Source: Maricaulis sp048269565 (GTDB lineage Bacteria; Pseudomonadota; Alphaproteobacteria; Caulobacterales; Maricaulaceae). From it: a stretch of DNA of 45,441 nt. Where the stretch lies: contig NZ_JBLXIK010000011.1 of assembly GCF_048269565.1 (NCBI RefSeq), positions 1 to 45,441 of the forward strand, given 5' to 3'. Positions within the stretch are counted from its first letter, which is position 1; every line of letters starts with the position of its first letter. The notes under the pieces were generated by a model. That model saw only the letters and a program-made list of their open reading frames with translations. It did no database searches and was not told the origin of the DNA. Positions 15,853 through 24,207 of the stretch are shown piece after piece. The translations under genes and the position numbers were made by a program.

Positions 15853-17928
15853 TTACCAGATCGAGACGCGCTCTTCTGGTGGCAGGTAGAGCGCATCGCC
15901 TTCCTGGATGTCGAAGGCGGCGTACCAGGCATCGAGATTGCGGACGATGCCATTGGTCCGGTATTGCGACGGGCTGTGCGGATCGGTGGTCAGACGTGCG
16001 ACCAGATTGTCCTCACGATACAGGCGGCGCCAGACCTGGGCCCAGGCGAGGAAGAAGCGCTGATCGCCGGTATAGCCGTCGATCACCGGCGCTTCGCCGC
16101 CGCAGCAGGAATCCAGATACTGGTGATAGGCGGTGTAGGCCATCTGCATGCCGCCGAGATCGCCGATATTCTCACCCATAGTGAAAGTACCGTTGACGGT
16201 CATCCCTTCGATCGGGGAATAGGTGTCGTACTGCGCGCCAAGGCGGGCAGCGCGGTCCTCAAACCCGGCATTGGTCTCGGCCGACCACCAGTCGCGGATC
16301 GAACCGTCATAATCGAAACGGCGGCCCTGATCGTCGAAGCCGTGACCAATCTCGTGCCCGATCACCGCACCGATGGCGCCGTAATTGATGGCCGCATCGG
16401 CATTGGGATCGAAGAAGGGCGGCTGCAGGATGCCGGCCGGGAAGGTGATCTGGTTCATCAGCGGATTGTAGGACGCATTGATGGTTTGCGGCGGGTAGGG
16501 CCACTGGTTGCGGTCAACGGGTTCGGCGAGGTCGGCAACCTGCTCATTCCAGTTGAAGGCATTGATGCGCATCGCATTGCCGAACAGGTCATCCGGCGCG
16601 ATTTCCAGCGCCGAATAGTCCCGCCACTCATCGGGATAGCCGATGCGCGGTTCGAAGGTCGACAGCTTGCGCAGGGCATTGGCGCGGGTAGCCTCGTCCA
16701 TCCATTCCAGACGGCTGAGACGTCCTTCAAACGCGGTCACCAGATTGGCGACCAGCTCTTCCATCGCCGCCTTGGACGAAGGCGGGAAATGCCGGTCGAC
16801 ATAGATCTGGCCGACGGCTTCGCCCAGCTGGCCACCGACCAGGTTGACGCCGCGGCGATCGCGCGGCCGTTGTTCCTCGGTGCCATTGAGTGTGCGACCG
16901 TAGAAATCGAAATTGGCCCGGTCGAAGGCCGAGGACAGATTGCCGGCATTGTTCTGCAGGAAATGGAAGGTCATATAATCCTGCCAGACATTGACCGGTG
17001 TCTCCTCGAAGATCCGGGCCGTTGCCTCGATCGCGCTCGGCTGGGCAACCAGATAGGTCGCAACCCCGTCGAGGCCCATCCGGGTCATGCCACTGGCGAA
17101 ATCGAGTTGTGGCGCGAGCGCCGCAAGCTGGTCGAGCGGCATCGGATTGTAGATTTCCGAGATATTGCGCGAGCGCTCCTGGGTCCAGTGAACCTCGGCA
17201 AGCTGCGTCTCGAGCGCCATGATACCCGCAGCACGGCTGGCGCTATCCTCGATACCGGCCAGATCGAGCATGCGGGCGATGAAGGCCGTATAGGCCTCAC
17301 GATAGCGGGCGTAGTTCTCATTCTCGAGATCGACGTAATAGTCACGGTCGGGAAGGCCCAGCCCGCCCTGGCCGACATAGACCGTATGGCGGGTCGTGTC
17401 GGCGGGATCGGGGATGATGCCGATATCGAGCGGGGCCGGCTGCCCGACGGTCGCAAACAGGTTGAGAATTGCTTCCGGGGTATCCGCGGCCGCGATCGCG
17501 TCGAGATAGGGTTGTGCAGGGGTCAGGCCGAGCGTCTCGATGGTTTCGGTATCCATCCAGCTGCCATAGAGGTCGCCGACTTTCTGCTCGATCGTCCCGG
17601 CGGCGGGATGCGCGGCAGCCAGTTCGAGAATGATCTCCTGGACCTGCTCTTCCGCTTCCAGCGCCAGCTCGGTGAACATGCCGAAATTGGACAGGTCCGA
17701 GGGGATCTGGGTCGTTTCGAGCCAATGGCCGTTGGCGAAACGGTAAAAGTCATCACCGGGCGCATAGGCGAGGTCCATGCCGGTCTGGTCAAAGCCCCAG
17801 TCGCCGATCTGTGCGGGTGCCTCGATCGCGCTATTGGCCGTCAGTTCCGTCGTGTCGCCGGACAGTCCGGCCTGGCCGCAGGCAGCGAGGAGGGCGAAGG
17901 CCGCCGAACTCAGCAAAAGTTTCTTCAT
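15853..17928 (-). CDS. M13 family zinc metallopeptidase, lipoprotein (paralog 3)
   Basis: A 691-residue M13 peptidase. The start at 17928 gives a lipoprotein signal (MKKLLLSSAA, lipobox LLAAC, Cys17) and follows GGGGATAATTCC; a longer frame from 17976 runs through a hairpin. The zinc site is HEIGH (His525, Glu526, His529) with Glu586 in GENIGD. The substrate motif is NASY at 484-487 instead of the NAYY of the other two copies. A Cys-Cys pair (SCCGGEAP) replaces the His-Gly of the other two copies in a loop near residue 610. The C-terminus is PPEERVSIW. These differences hint at a changed substrate range. It lies just after the efflux pump gene on the same strand. Confidence 0.95.
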   Translation of the reverse strand: MKKLLLSSAAFALLAACGQAGLSGDTTELTANSAIEAPAQIGDWGFDQTGMDLAYAPGDDFYRFANGHWLETTQIPSDLSNFGMFTELALEAEEQVQEIILELAAAHPAAGTIEQKVGDLYGSWMDTETIETLGLTPAQPYLDAIAAADTPEAILNLFATVGQPAPLDIGIIPDPADTTRHTVYVGQGGLGLPDRDYYVDLENENYARYREAYTAFIARMLDLAGIEDSASRAAGIMALETQLAEVHWTQERSRNISEIYNPMPLDQLAALAPQLDFASGMTRMGLDGVATYLVAQPSAIEATARIFEETPVNVWQDYMTFHFLQNNAGNLSSAFDRANFDFYGRTLNGTEEQRPRDRRGVNLVGGQLGEAVGQIYVDRHFPPSSKAAMEELVANLVTAFEGRLSRLEWMDEATRANALRKLSTFEPRIGYPDEWRDYSALEIAPDDLFGNAMRINAFNWNEQVADLAEPVDRNQWPYPPQTINASYNPLMNQITFPAGILQPPFFDPNADAAINYGAIGAVIGHEIGHGFDDQGRRFDYDGSIRDWWSAETNAGFEDRAARLGAQYDTYSPIEGMTVNGTFTMGENIGDLGGMQMAYTAYHQYLDSCCGGEAPVIDGYTGDQRFFLAWAQVWRRLYREDNLVARLTTDPHSPSQYRTNGIVRNLDAWYAAFDIQEGDALYLPPEERVSIW

Positions 17929-17963
17929 GGAATTATCCCCTGTGCGATTGGATGTATCTGGGC

Positions 17964-17993
17964 AGGCCCCGCGCAAATTACAGCGCGGGGCCT
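17964..17993. other. 11-bp inverted repeat between the efflux pump gene and M13 paralog 3
   Basis: AGGCCCCGCGC (17964-17974) pairs perfectly with GCGCGGGGCCT (17983-17993) across an 8-nt loop. It starts 8 bp past the stop of the pump gene and lies about 35 bp before the start of M13 paralog 3. Neither strand has a T run after the stem, so it may be a weak terminator, an attenuator or an mRNA-stabilising 3' end. Confidence 0.5.
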
Positions 17994-18000
17994 GGATTGG

Positions 18001-21000
18001 CTACTCCGCCGGGGAGTGATCGAGATGACCCGGCATTTCGCCATGGGCGAAATCGGTGTCGGTATAGTCTCCACCCAGAGCGGGCTGTGGCTCGCCGGTC
18101 CAGAGCCGCCGGAAGAACCGCGCGATATCGACACCGATGGCGTAGAGCGACGGGACGAACAGCAAGGTCAGGAACAGCGCAAACAGAACCGCGAAGCCCA
18201 GTGCAACGACCATCGGCTTGAGGAATTGCGCCTGGGTCGAACGCGCCGCGATCATTGGCAGGATGCCGAGGAAGGTGGTGACCGAGGTCAGCAGGATCGG
18301 CCGGAAACGCTGGACGCCGGCATCGACGAGGGCCTGGAATGCGCCCACCCCATTGGCCCGCAATCGGTTGACGAAGTCCATCAGGACCAGGTTGTCATTG
18401 ATGACGACGCCCGCCGCTGCGCCGACCCCGAAATAGGAGAAGAGGGCGATCGGCATATCGAACATCAGGTGGCCGAAAATGGCTCCCGTCAGCGCGAAGG
18501 GGATGGCGACCATGATCAGGATCGGCTGGGCATAGCTGCGGAAGGCAACCGCCAGCAGGATGTACATCGACACCAGGGCCACGCCGAACAGGCCGATCAA
18601 TTCCTGCATGAACTCGCGTTCGCCTTCGGACTGGCCGATCTCGTCGCGGCTGATGCCGTGGAAACGCTCTTCCCAGCCGGACCAGAATTCCGCCTCGAGG
18701 CTCTGGTTGATATCGCCGCGCGCCGACGGGTCCGAGAGCTCGGCATTGACCGTCACGGTGCGCATGCCATTGCGGCGGTTGATCCGGTTCAGCCCCGGCG
18801 CAAAGGTCACATCGGCGACCGCCGACAGTGGCACTTCATGGCCGTCACTGGTGCGGATGCGCAGATCACGCAGCGTATCCAGTGAACGTCTCGCATCACG
18901 ATCGAGGCGAACCATGACCCGCACATCCTGGCCGTCACGTGGCAGGCGCTGGACTTCCTCGCCATAGAAAGCCTGACGGACCTGGCGCGTCACATCGCTG
19001 AGTGTCAGGCCGAGTGCCCGGGCATCGGGACGCAGGGTGAACTGGAGCTCCTCGGTCGAGGTTTGCAGCGAGTCGACGACATCATAGAGCGTGTCATAGC
19101 TGCGCAGCTGGGCTTTCAGGTCGTCGGCGGCCGCACGCAGCACGTCGAGGTCCTGGTGGGAGATTGCGAAGGTGATGGAACTGCCGCCATCATTCATCGT
19201 TGAATCCAGGGTGACTTCCTCGGCATCCGGGATCGGTCCAAGGAATTCGCGGATTTTCAGGGCGACGTCCGCGGTCGGCAGCAGGCCGGGGCGGAATTCC
19301 GGGTCGGCGATCGTGATCCAGGCGCGGATACGGCCGTCGGTGGCGAGAGTCGAGCGACTTTCGATCATGTCGACTTCGCCAGGGAACTGCTCACGGTAAT
19401 AGTGCAGGGCCTCGTCCTGGGCGTTGTCGAGCTGTTCGCGAACCTGCTCGGTCCGGCTCCAGGGCGCACCTTCGGCCAGCTGGATATTTACCTGGATGGT
19501 TTCATTCTCGATCTGCGGCATGAAGACGGAGCCGACACGGTTGGTCATCATCAGCACGATAGAGATCGCGAAAATCCCCATAAATGTGATCAGCGTCGCA
19601 TAGCGGTTGCGGATCGCGAACTTGACCGCGGGGCGATAAGCGCTGCGGGCAAACCAGACCATGGTCTCGGCGATGGCGCGTTGAACCTTGATCAGCGGGC
19701 CGAAAAAGCCCGTGGTCTTCTGGGGTTTCATATGGGCCAGGTGGGCCGGCAGGATCAGCAGCGATTCAATCAGCGAGAAGGCCAGGGACGCGATCACCAC
19801 GAGTGAAATCTGCTTGGTGAACTGCACCGTAGGCCCGGTGATGAGCATGAAGGGCATGAACATCATCACCGTGGTGATGACCGCGAATATGACCGGCTTG
19901 ATCACCATCTGGGTGCCGATGATGGATGCGGTCAGCCCGCTCTCTCCACGTTCGACACGGTCGTGAATATTCTCGCCGACAACAATGGCATCATCGACCA
20001 CGATCCCGATAACCAGCAGGAAGGCGAACAGCGACAGCATGTTCAGCGTGACGCCGAGCATCGGCAAAAGCATGAAGGCGCCGCCGAAGGCGACAAAAAT
20101 GCCGGCCGTCACCCAGAACGCGACGAGGGGACGCAGGAAGAGGAAGAGAACGATCAGGACCAGAAAGCCACCGAACAGCGCCGAGTTCAGGATCGTCGCC
20201 ATCCGGGCTTCATACATCTCCGAATTGTCCCACCACAGCGAGAGGCTGACACCATCGGGCAATTCAAGCTGCTTGCGTTCGATATAGCCGCGCACGCTGG
20301 CCGAGACGTCGACAACATCAATATTCGGCGTCGTCAGCACGACGATCAGCGCCATCGGCTCGCCATTATAGGTGGCTGCCAGATTGGCATCGACGAAACC
20401 GTCATCGACCCGCGCGACATCGCCGACACGGACGGTGCCGCCGGCCGAGGTCTGGCGGATGATGAGGTTTTCGAACTCCGAACGCGTGTCGGCCAGCTGC
20501 CGCGACGTAAGACTCAGTTCGCCCAGTTCGGTGCGAACGCTGCCGGCAGAAGCATTCAGCGAGCTGGCGCGAATGGCGCGCACGATCTCGTCGAAGCTGA
20601 GATTATAGCGTTGCAGGTCGTCTTCCGCGAGCTCGATCGAGACTTCCTCGCCGAGCACGGCCCATGTATTGACCAGGGATGATCCTGGCAGCTGGGCCAC
20701 TTCATCACGGATCTCACGCGCAATATGCTGCAGGTCGCGGCGGTCGATGAAACCATGCACGGCAAAGCCGATGACCTGGTCCTGGGCGCGCCACGGGTTC
20801 ACAACGGGGCGGTAGGCCGATTGCGGCAGATTGTTCACCGAGTCGACTTCGAGTTTGATGTTGTCAATGAACTCGCCGACATCAACAGAGGGCAGGCCCT
20901 CGACATTGATAAATCCATTGCCCTCGCGAGCGGTCGACGTGATGGTGTCGACGCCATCGAGATCGGCCAGGGCCTCCTCGATCCGGACAATCAGCTGTTC

Positions 21001-21216
21001 CTCGACTTCCTGCGGCGATGCGCCGGGCCAGGCGACCGAGACGGTGGCGCCATTGACGGCGATCGTCGGAAACACTTCCCGGTTCAGCTGGAAATACCCG
21101 AAAATCCCGCCCAGCAGGGCAACGATCATCAAGAGGTTGGCGGCGACTGAGTTCCGGGCCCACCAGCCGACAATACCGCGGGGAGCCTCATCATGTGTTG
21201 TGTTCGGGTCGGTCAT
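18001..21216 (-). CDS. RND efflux pump inner-membrane subunit (AcrB/HAE-1 type)
   Basis: A 1071-residue proton-driven transporter with the usual AcrB layout: TM1 at about 25-43, a large periplasmic loop, TM2-6, TM7, a second loop and TM8-12. The TM4 acidic pair is Asp408-Asp409 (GIVVDDAIVVGEN), matching AcrB Asp407/408. At the AcrB Lys940 position, however, the sequence is GVVINDNLVL with Asn940. An SD (AGGAGACGG) precedes the ATG. It is the last gene of an operon: outer-membrane lipoprotein, adaptor, pump. No local TetR or MarR regulator is seen. Substrates cannot be predicted. Confidence 0.95.
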   Translation of the reverse strand: MTDPNTTHDEAPRGIVGWWARNSVAANLLMIVALLGGIFGYFQLNREVFPTIAVNGATVSVAWPGASPQEVEEQLIVRIEEALADLDGVDTITSTAREGNGFINVEGLPSVDVGEFIDNIKLEVDSVNNLPQSAYRPVVNPWRAQDQVIGFAVHGFIDRRDLQHIAREIRDEVAQLPGSSLVNTWAVLGEEVSIELAEDDLQRYNLSFDEIVRAIRASSLNASAGSVRTELGELSLTSRQLADTRSEFENLIIRQTSAGGTVRVGDVARVDDGFVDANLAATYNGEPMALIVVLTTPNIDVVDVSASVRGYIERKQLELPDGVSLSLWWDNSEMYEARMATILNSALFGGFLVLIVLFLFLRPLVAFWVTAGIFVAFGGAFMLLPMLGVTLNMLSLFAFLLVIGIVVDDAIVVGENIHDRVERGESGLTASIIGTQMVIKPVIFAVITTVMMFMPFMLITGPTVQFTKQISLVVIASLAFSLIESLLILPAHLAHMKPQKTTGFFGPLIKVQRAIAETMVWFARSAYRPAVKFAIRNRYATLITFMGIFAISIVLMMTNRVGSVFMPQIENETIQVNIQLAEGAPWSRTEQVREQLDNAQDEALHYYREQFPGEVDMIESRSTLATDGRIRAWITIADPEFRPGLLPTADVALKIREFLGPIPDAEEVTLDSTMNDGGSSITFAISHQDLDVLRAAADDLKAQLRSYDTLYDVVDSLQTSTEELQFTLRPDARALGLTLSDVTRQVRQAFYGEEVQRLPRDGQDVRVMVRLDRDARRSLDTLRDLRIRTSDGHEVPLSAVADVTFAPGLNRINRRNGMRTVTVNAELSDPSARGDINQSLEAEFWSGWEERFHGISRDEIGQSEGEREFMQELIGLFGVALVSMYILLAVAFRSYAQPILIMVAIPFALTGAIFGHLMFDMPIALFSYFGVGAAAGVVINDNLVLMDFVNRLRANGVGAFQALVDAGVQRFRPILLTSVTTFLGILPMIAARSTQAQFLKPMVVALGFAVLFALFLTLLFVPSLYAIGVDIARFFRRLWTGEPQPALGGDYTDTDFAHGEMPGHLDHSPAE

Positions 21217-21242
21217 GGCCGTCTCCTGATCGCAGTGTCGAA

Positions 21243-22514
21243 TTAACCGGCGCTGGCGACGGCTTCACCATCGCTCGGCTCGGATTCGGTCTCGGTGGGT
21301 TCTTCGTCGGTTTCGGTTTCGATGGTTGCCGAGTAGTCGGGCAGGACGTCGCCGGAGGCGTCCAGCGAGCGCAGGCGCATCCCGGCGCTGGCGCCGCGGA
21401 TTGGCGAGACGACAATCATCTCACCGCCACCTACGCCGGACGACACGACGAGACGGTCGGTGCTCGAGGTCACGACCGTGACGGTGCGGATGTCCAGGGT
21501 GCCGCCCTCATTGACGACGAAGACCGTGTTCTCGCCGCGCAGTGCCGAGCGGGGCAGAACCACCGCATTCTGGACATTGCGGCCCTGGATTTCGGCGTCG
21601 ACGAACAGGCCGACAGCCAGAGGTGCGCCACCAGCCGCTGCCGCGCCATAGGGGTCTTCGACCTCCGCGGTGGCGTAGAGAACACGGGTCTGCGGGTCAA
21701 TGGCGCTCTCGGTGCGGTTGATATAGCCGGTCCATTCGCGGGCTTCGCCGGCGAGAACGGCCGTCAGCTTGACCGGAATGCCTTCGCTGTCGGGGCCGGC
21801 ATTATAGGCAATCGGGATGCCGAGCAGGCCGAGATCATTGTCGGTGAGTGGCAGGCGAACCAGGATGGTGTCGGTCGAGAAAACCTCTCCCAATGGCGTG
21901 CCGGTGGTCACAAACTGGCCCAGGTCCGCGCTTTTCACCAGCACACGGCCGTCGAAGGGGGCGGAAACGCGGGTGCGTTCGAGATCGAGACGTGCCGCCT
22001 GCAGGCTGGCCTGGGCGCTGGCCAGCTGGGCACGGGCATCGGCCAGTTGCGGCTCGCGCAGGGTCAGGGCGGAGGCTTCGCCCTCGCCCAGGTCGGCCCA
22101 TTCGCGGGCCGCCAGCTCGGCTTCAGCCTGCTCGCGCGCCAGGCCTTGCTGCGCCTGGGCGACCAGTGCTGCGGCGCGGGTGACGGCGAGGTGATAGTCG
22201 GCGTCATCGATACGTACGAGGGTTTCGCCCGCTTCGAAGAAACCACCCTCAATGAAGCTCGGATTGACGTAGGTTATGCGGCCGGTGACTTGCGGCACGA
22301 GATTGATCTGGGTGCGTGGCCGGGCCTGGCCCTGGGAATGCACGGTCAGCGCGACCGTTTCCTGCCGGGCCTCCTCGACGAAGACGGCAACCGGTTGCGG
22401 TGCCGCATTGGCGCGCTGCGGTTCGGGCTTGGTCGAGAACAAGGCGATGATGATCAGCAGGACAATCCCGCCGGCAACGCCGAAGATTGCGAAGCGTCCG
22501 ATAAGTTTTCCCAT
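21243..22514 (-). CDS. RND efflux periplasmic adaptor (membrane fusion protein)
   Basis: A 423-residue adaptor with one N-terminal membrane anchor (about residues 8-27), a barrel-sandwich (lipoyl-like) segment split by an alpha-helical hairpin rich in Ala/Glu/Gln (about 105-165), then RTRVSAPFDGRV, a beta-barrel and a membrane-proximal domain. The C-terminus is an acidic Glu/Thr/Ser tail of about 35 residues. It joins the pump to the outer-membrane channel. It starts 2 nt after the channel gene stop with a good SD (CAGGAGAA), and 26 nt separate it from the pump start, which fits one transcript. Confidence 0.94.
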   Translation of the reverse strand: MGKLIGRFAIFGVAGGIVLLIIIALFSTKPEPQRANAAPQPVAVFVEEARQETVALTVHSQGQARPRTQINLVPQVTGRITYVNPSFIEGGFFEAGETLVRIDDADYHLAVTRAAALVAQAQQGLAREQAEAELAAREWADLGEGEASALTLREPQLADARAQLASAQASLQAARLDLERTRVSAPFDGRVLVKSADLGQFVTTGTPLGEVFSTDTILVRLPLTDNDLGLLGIPIAYNAGPDSEGIPVKLTAVLAGEAREWTGYINRTESAIDPQTRVLYATAEVEDPYGAAAAGGAPLAVGLFVDAEIQGRNVQNAVVLPRSALRGENTVFVVNEGGTLDIRTVTVVTSSTDRLVVSSGVGGGEMIVVSPIRGASAGMRLRSLDASGDVLPDYSATIETETDEEPTETESEPSDGEAVASAG

Positions 22515-22516
22515 GA

Positions 22517-23917
22517 CTATTCTCCTGTCTGCGCGGCCGGGTCTGCGGAAGATGCCGCGGAGAAATCGCCGGCGATGGCGAGGTAAAGATCGACCCGGTT
22601 CGTCGCGCGATCGCGACGGGCCGAGATGTATTGGCTTTCAGCGCTGATACGCCGGCTCTGGGCATTCAGCAGATCGAAGATGGTCGAGACGCCGCTCGAA
22701 TACTGGCGTGTCACCAGCGCTTCGGCCTCGGCGGCCTCGTTGAAGGCCTGCTCCAGGCTGGCGACGCGCCGGGCGAGGATGTCGTCGGCATAGATCGCGT
22801 TTTCCGCTTCCTGCCAGGCCGTCAGCACGGTCGAGACATAGGAGGCGACCTGCAGCCGGGCATTGGCCTCGGCCTGGTCCCGCTGCGCCCGCAGGCTCCC
22901 GCCGGCAAAAATCGGCGCCACGAGCGACGCCGTGAGGCTGGAGACCAGCGTATCAAGGTCGAACATGTCGGCGACATCTGTACCGCCGGTTCCCGAGCCG
23001 CCGGTCAGCGACAGGCTCGGCAGCAAGGCCTTGCTGGCGGCATCGGCCCGCAGACCGGCCGAAGCCAGCCGGCGCTCGGCGGCGCGCACATCGGGACGGC
23101 GCAGGAGGAGATCGGCGGGTGAGCCGATCCCGGCCAGTGCGTCGATCACCGGGAAGTCACCCTCACGGGCGATTTGCCCGGCGGGATAACGGCCGAGCAG
23201 GGTTTCCAGACTGCGCGCGGCAGAGGCTTCCGCCCGTTCACGCGATGCCAGCGCGGCCTCGGAGGATGCCGTCGCGCTGCGTGCCGTGCGAACATCCGAG
23301 CTGCGAACCAGGCCACGGGCAAAGCGCCGCTCGGTCAGATCCAGCGCATTCTGGCTGCGCTGGACATCGCGTTGTGCGAGTTCGGTCTGCTGACGCGCTT
23401 CGATCAGGGCCAGCCAGCCCTTGGCGACCAGTCCGGCGACAGAGAGTCTGGCGGCGGCGAGGTCGTCAGCGGCGGCTTCGGCGTCGAGAGCGCCGGCATT
23501 GGCGCCGTCGCGAACACGACCCCACAGATCGGCTTCCCAGGATGAGCTCAGCCCCAGTGAAAGACTGTCCGAGCCGCTGCCCTGATAGGGTTCGGTGCGA
23601 GTATAGCCGCTTGAGAGGCTCAGGGATGGCAGGCGGCTGGCACCGGCAATGCGGGCGGCAGCGCGGGCGGCGTCATAGCGCGCCAGCGATTGGGCCAGTC
23701 CGGGATTGGCGGCGAGAGCTTCATCAACGAGCGCTGCTAGGCGGGGTGCGCCGAGTGATTGCACCCAGTCCTGGGCCGCAATTTCCCCGGAGGCATCGGC
23801 CGAAGCCGACCAGCTGTCCGGAGTGGCGGGCAGGAGGTTGTCGGGCTGAAAAGCCGGCACACTCGCACAGGAGGCCGCTGTCAGGGCGGTTGCGACGATT
23901 AATAGGCTTTTCTGCAT
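22517..23917 (-). CDS. RND efflux outer-membrane factor lipoprotein (NodT/OprM type)
   Basis: A 466-residue TolC-fold lipoprotein. The start at 23917 gives a lipoprotein signal (MQKSLLIVAT, Cys18 in LTAASCAS); the open frame continues 112 codons upstream through AT-rich promoter DNA, so that extension is not real. Two repeats of the family are visible, each with long Ala-rich helices (LVDEALAANPGLAQSLARYDA; LLRRPDVRAAERRLASA). It makes the trimeric channel across the outer membrane. It is first in the efflux operon; a TTGACA promoter lies about 60 bp upstream. Confidence 0.94.
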   Translation of the reverse strand: MQKSLLIVATALTAASCASVPAFQPDNLLPATPDSWSASADASGEIAAQDWVQSLGAPRLAALVDEALAANPGLAQSLARYDAARAAARIAGASRLPSLSLSSGYTRTEPYQGSGSDSLSLGLSSSWEADLWGRVRDGANAGALDAEAAADDLAAARLSVAGLVAKGWLALIEARQQTELAQRDVQRSQNALDLTERRFARGLVRSSDVRTARSATASSEAALASRERAEASAARSLETLLGRYPAGQIAREGDFPVIDALAGIGSPADLLLRRPDVRAAERRLASAGLRADAASKALLPSLSLTGGSGTGGTDVADMFDLDTLVSSLTASLVAPIFAGGSLRAQRDQAEANARLQVASYVSTVLTAWQEAENAIYADDILARRVASLEQAFNEAAEAEALVTRQYSSGVSTIFDLLNAQSRRISAESQYISARRDRATNRVDLYLAIAGDFSAASSADPAAQTGE

Positions 23918-23955
23918 GCGATGTTCCAACGCGTGACGATTGCTAGAGTTTTGCC

Positions 23956-23983
23956 AAACTAGGCGGCGCATAGCGAATGTCAA
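23956..23983 (-). promoter_or_regulatory. Promoter of the efflux operon
   Basis: On the minus strand a perfect -35 TTGACA (23978-23983) and a TAGTTT -10 (23956-23961) are separated by 16 bp, about 40 bp before the efflux operon start. The -35 box is embedded in one copy of a 12-bp direct repeat. Confidence 0.55.
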
Positions 23984-24024
23984 CAGATTTTTATCGAAAA
24001 ACACTAAAACATTAGCGAATGACA
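23971..24024. promoter_or_regulatory. Operator-like direct repeat in the efflux/phoR gap
   Basis: TAGCGAATGTCA (23971-23982) and TAGCGAATGACA (24013-24024) match at 11 of 12 bases and start 42 bp apart, four helical turns. The first copy covers the -35 box of the efflux promoter. This is what a binding site pair for a repressor or activator would look like; no regulator gene is adjacent. Confidence 0.5.
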
Positions 24025-24123
24025 TGAAAAGCCTCTCGTTTTTCGAGATGTAAAAACCAACCGGTATCGGCCTTTTCGCGAGCTGCTTCTTCCCGGCTGC
24101 AGAATGTGCGATAGGGCTGTGTA

Positions 24124-24155
24124 CGGCACCCGTATCCGCGCAGACGCGGGTGCCG
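24124..24155 (+). other. Hairpin ahead of phoR
   Basis: CGGCACCCG (24124-24132) pairs with CGGGTGCCG (24147-24155) around a 14-nt loop, about 50 bp before the phoR start. There is no T run. It may shape the phoR leader mRNA, or simply mark the end of the efflux control region. Confidence 0.35.
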
Positions 24156-24207
24156 CTGTATGCCGAACCGCCAGGCACAAGGCGAGTGAAACTTGAGAAA
24201 GGTCGAC

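Noticed and set aside
15781..18885. A 1034-codon frame antisense to M13 paralog 3 and the pump gene
   Set aside because: It spans two genes on the other strand and two hairpins, and has no recognisable domain.
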